Below, piece after piece: positions 61,093 to 64,000 of a stretch of 64,000 nt of DNA (positions are counted from its first letter, which is position 1; each line of letters begins with the position of its first letter). The position numbers and the translations under genes are program-made. This DNA comes from Pseudomonas abyssi (GTDB lineage Bacteria; Pseudomonadota; Gammaproteobacteria; Pseudomonadales; Pseudomonadaceae): NCBI RefSeq assembly GCF_002307495.1, contig NZ_NTMR01000019.1, positions 1 to 64,000 of the forward strand, in the 5' to 3' direction. The notes under the pieces are model-generated. The model was not told where the DNA came from and searched no databases. It saw only the letters and a program-made list of their open reading frames with translations.

Positions 61093-64000
61093 TCACTCAA
61101 TATCAGTCGGCAGGGGACGCGGCAGGTCATCGCCGTTGGGGCCGTCAAGCCAGTCCACCTTGTTCATCTTGCGCACCACAACGAATTCATCGCGGTTGCA
61201 GCCGACCGTGCCGTAATAGTTGAAGCCGTAAGCCAACTGGGCATAACCACCGATCATGTGGGTAGGCTTGAGCACCACCCGGGTAACCGAGTTGTGGTGC
61301 CCGCCACGGGTCTTGGTCGCTTCCGAGCCAGGCACGTTCACAATGCGCTCCTGGGCGTGATACATCATGATCATGCCCTCCTTGACGCGCTGGCTAACAA
61401 CCGCACGAGCGGTCAGTGCGCCGTTGGCGTTGAAGCACTCAACCCAGTCGTTGTCTTCGATACCGACTTTTCGAGCATCGATCTCGGAGAGCCAGACAAT
61501 CGGCCCGCCGCGGCTGAGGGTGAGCATGATCAGATTGTCGGTGTAGGTACTGTGGATGCCCCATTTCTGATGCGGAGTAATCCAGTTCAGGCAAATCTCC
61601 GGGTTGCCATTGGACATTTTGCCCTTCACGTAGCCGGTGGAGCGGGTGTTGACCGGCGGTCGATAGCTTTGCATGCCTTCACCAAAGGCCAGCATCCAGG
61701 GGTGATCCTGGTAGAACTGCTGACGGCCCGTGATAGTGCGCCACGGGATCAGCTCGTGCACATTGGTGTAGCCCGCGTTGTAGCTGACCTTTTCGTCTTC
61801 CAGGCCGGACCAGGTCGGGCTGGAGATGATCTTGCGCGGCTGCGCCTGAATATCACGGAAGCGGATGGCCTCATGTTGCTTGGGCAGTGCCAGATGGCTG
61901 TGGTCGCGGCCGGTAAACTCCGACAGCGCCGCCCAGGCCTTGACGGCAACATGGCCATTGGTTTCCGGTGCCAGCGACAGAATCACCTCTGCGGCGTCGA
62001 TCGCGCTTTCGATCTTCGGCCGGCCCTCACTGACCCCCTCGTCGCGCACGCGATAGTTCAGCTCGCCAAGGAAATCCACCTCGTGCTGGGTATTCCAGTT
62101 GATGCCCTTGCCGCCGTTGCCGAGCTTGTCCAGCAGCGGGCCAAGGGAGGTGAATTTCTTGTAGATGCTGGGGTAATCACGCTCAACCACCATCATATTC
62201 GGGCAGTTCTTGCCCGGTTGTGGAGCCTCGCCGGCGGTTTTCCAGTCAGTGCCGCCAAACGGCTGAGCCAGTTCACCGGGGGAGTCGTGCAACAGTGGTA
62301 AGGTGACCAGGTCCTGCTCAACCCCCAGTTGCCCTTCAGCCATGGCGGAGAACGCCTTGGCAATGCCCTTGTATATCTCCCAGTCCGACCGCGCCTCCCA
62401 GGCAGGATCGATAGCCGCCGACAGCGGGTGGATGAAGGGGTGCATGTCCGAGGTATTCATGTCGTCCTTCTCGTACCAGGTCGCAGTCGGCAGCACGATG
62501 TCGGAGTACACACAGGTCGACGACATGCGGAAGTCCAGCGTGGTGACCAGATCCAGCTTGCCGATGGCCCCCTCGTCTACCCAGTCGGCCTCGGTCGGCT
62601 TGAAGCCGCCGCGCTTGCCCAGATCTTCGTTGAGCACGCCGTTCTTGGTGCCCAGCAAGTACTTGAGCATGTACTCGTGCCCCTTGCCGGAGCTGCCCAG
62701 CAGGTTGGAGCGCCAGATAAACATGTTGCGCGGGAAGTTGTCCGGATTGTCCGGCTGCTCGCAGGCAAAGCGCAGGCTGCCATCTTGTAGCGACTTGAGT
62801 ACGTAATCGACCGGCGACATGCCTGCCGCCTCGGCATCGCGCGTTACCTGCAGCGGATTGCGATTGAGCTGGGGCGCACTCGGCAGCCAGCCGGCACGCT
62901 CAGCACGGATGTTGTAGTCGAGCATGTGCTCGGGGAACTGCGATTTGTCAGCCAGCGGCGACAGCACCTCGTGGATGCTCATTTTCTCGTGGCGCCACTG
63001 CGAGCTGTGGTTGTAGAAGAAGCTGGTGCCATTCATCTGACGGGGCGGCCGGCTCCAGTCCAGACCAAAGGCCAACGGCAACCAGCCGCACTGCGGGCGC
63101 AGCTTCTCCTGCCCCACATAATGCGCCCAGCCGCCGCCGGTCTGACCAACGCAGCCGCAGAGCATCAGCATGTTGATCAGGCCACGGTAATTCATGTCCA
63201 TGTGGTACCAGTGGTTCATCGCCGCGCCGACAATGATCATGGAACGGCCATGGGTCTTGTCAGCATTGGTGGCGAACTCGCGCGCCACCTGAATGGCTTT
63301 CTCACGGGCCACACCGGTGATCTGCTCTTGCCAGGCCGGCGTGCCAGGGGTACGGGCATCGTCGTAGCTGGACGCCACGTTCTGACCGCCCAGGCCGCGA
63401 TCAATAGCCAGATTGGCAGCCATCAGATCGAACACGCTGGCTACCTTGGCAGCACTGCCGTCGGCCAGAGCAATACTGCGCACCGGCACGCGACGCAGTT
63501 GAATGTCATCACCCTCAACGGCGGTGAAGTACTCGTGGGTCTGACCACCAAAGTAGGGGAAAGCCACCTCTGCACTGTCACCAGTGTCAATCAGGCTGAG
63601 CTTGAGATCGACTTCACGACCGGCGCCGCCTTCTTTCGCCTCAATGTTCCACTTACCTTTCTCGCCCCAGCGATAGCCGATGGCGCCCTGCGGCGACACC
63701 AGCTCACCATCAGCATCCACTGCAATGGTTTTCCACTCGGGGTTGTTGTCCTGACCGAGGTTGCCGGTCAGATCACTGGCCCGTAGAAAACGGTCGGCAC
63801 GGTAGCTGCCATCTTTCTCGTTGAGCAGCACCAGCATCGGCAGGTCGGTATAGCGCTTGGCGTAGTCGGTGAAATAGACGCTTGGCTGCTCCAGGTGAAA
63901 CTCCTTGAAGATCACGTGGGCAAAGGCCTGTGCCAAGGCCGCGTCGGTGCCCTGCTTGGGGTTGAGCCACAGGTCGGTGAGCTTGGCAACCTCGGCGTAG
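61093..64000 (-). CDS. narG: Respiratory nitrate reductase alpha subunit (partial, 5' end off window)
   Basis: About 968 C-terminal residues of the roughly 1250-residue molybdopterin enzyme; the N-terminus with its FeS cluster and the Mo-Asp ligand region lie beyond the right edge. Visible NarG segments include MLCGCVGQTGGGWAHYVGQEKLRP, LPTATWYEKDDMNTSDMHPFIHP and the C-terminus GTVGCNRDEFVVVRKMNKVDW. It reduces nitrate to nitrite in the cytoplasm. Codon 63934-63936 is TTG in the middle of the protein, so no start lies within the window. Confidence 0.96.
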   Translation of the reverse strand, partial: YAEVAKLTDLWLNPKQGTDAALAQAFAHVIFKEFHLEQPSVYFTDYAKRYTDLPMLVLLNEKDGSYRADRFLRASDLTGNLGQDNNPEWKTIAVDADGELVSPQGAIGYRWGEKGKWNIEAKEGGAGREVDLKLSLIDTGDSAEVAFPYFGGQTHEYFTAVEGDDIQLRRVPVRSIALADGSAAKVASVFDLMAANLAIDRGLGGQNVASSYDDARTPGTPAWQEQITGVAREKAIQVAREFATNADKTHGRSMIIVGAAMNHWYHMDMNYRGLINMLMLCGCVGQTGGGWAHYVGQEKLRPQCGWLPLAFGLDWSRPPRQMNGTSFFYNHSSQWRHEKMSIHEVLSPLADKSQFPEHMLDYNIRAERAGWLPSAPQLNRNPLQVTRDAEAAGMSPVDYVLKSLQDGSLRFACEQPDNPDNFPRNMFIWRSNLLGSSGKGHEYMLKYLLGTKNGVLNEDLGKRGGFKPTEADWVDEGAIGKLDLVTTLDFRMSSTCVYSDIVLPTATWYEKDDMNTSDMHPFIHPLSAAIDPAWEARSDWEIYKGIAKAFSAMAEGQLGVEQDLVTLPLLHDSPGELAQPFGGTDWKTAGEAPQPGKNCPNMMVVERDYPSIYKKFTSLGPLLDKLGNGGKGINWNTQHEVDFLGELNYRVRDEGVSEGRPKIESAIDAAEVILSLAPETNGHVAVKAWAALSEFTGRDHSHLALPKQHEAIRFRDIQAQPRKIISSPTWSGLEDEKVSYNAGYTNVHELIPWRTITGRQQFYQDHPWMLAFGEGMQSYRPPVNTRSTGYVKGKMSNGNPEICLNWITPHQKWGIHSTYTDNLIMLTLSRGGPIVWLSEIDARKVGIEDNDWVECFNANGALTARAVVSQRVKEGMIMMYHAQERIVNVPGSEATKTRGGHHNSVTRVVLKPTHMIGGYAQLAYGFNYYGTVGCNRDEFVVVRKMNKVDWLDGPNGDDLPRPLPTDIE

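Noticed and set aside
1-64000. CRISPR arrays, insertion sequences or prophage
   Set aside because: No regular direct repeats with spacers, transposase genes or phage structural genes were seen.

Overview
The window reads as chromosome of a GC-rich gammaproteobacterium of the Pseudomonas type (Pseudomonas sensu lato; Halopseudomonas or Stutzerimonas are my guess). The grounds are the codon usage, the nar operon carrying a peptidyl-prolyl isomerase and moaA behind narGHJI, FNR/ANR-type boxes, and the general gene set. No rRNA or complete tRNA gene was seen. The AT-richer first ~220 bases may be the border of an integrated element.

Layout. (1) 0.47-4.87 kb: arsenic operon arsR-arsH-acr3-GAPDH-arsJ, covering arsenite efflux, organoarsenical handling and arsenate export as 1-arseno-3-phosphoglycerate; there is no arsC. 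(2) 4.87-7.08 kb, minus strand: a hotdog thioesterase, thiM and a LysR regulator. (3) 7.37-15.34 kb, plus strand, and 23.54-15.40 kb, minus strand: two convergent operons that together look like an uptake and degradation island for an N-heterocycle. The plus operon has an isochorismatase-like hydrolase, an SsuA/ThiY-type ABC importer, an SDR, a dihydroorotase-like amidohydrolase, a LOG protein, a DUF3830 protein and a cyanuric-acid-hydrolase/barbiturase-family enzyme. The minus operon has a BMP-type nucleoside-like ABC importer with a Tat-signal binding protein, formamidase, biuret hydrolase, a second isochorismatase-like hydrolase, an AtzH/DUF3225 protein and a GntR regulator. The usual AtzE, AtzG and AtzF are absent, so the pathway does not match the known s-triazine operon. 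(4) 24.0-29.9 kb: a REC-GGDEF-EAL protein overlapping a 1411-residue CHASE-PAS hybrid kinase.

(5) 30.1-36.9 kb: MFS transporter, DUF3015 and DUF4105 proteins, an NTF2-like protein, and an acyl-CoA ligase divergent from a TetR regulator with two matching operator copies between them. (6) 36.9-41.2 kb: di-heme peroxidase with an ANR-like box, then a Fur-boxed ferrous iron operon (Tp34/P19-like protein, cupredoxin, FTR1 permease, ferredoxin-like membrane protein). (7) 41.3-46.0 kb: an ABC importer fused by overlaps to nnrS, convergent with a DNR-like Crp/Fnr regulator. (8) 46.2-52.1 kb: a Fur-boxed TonB receptor, a secreted hemophilin-like cargo and a Slam/T11SS outer membrane protein, likely for heme or metal capture. 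(9) 52.1-55.3 kb: class III ribonucleotide reductase, with the glycyl-radical tail on its own 49-codon gene and a perfect FNR/ANR box upstream. (10) 56.1-64.0 kb: moaA, PPIase and narI, narJ, narH, narG; narG runs off the right edge. Regions 6 to 10 fit a facultative denitrifier whose iron and oxygen regulons lie side by side.
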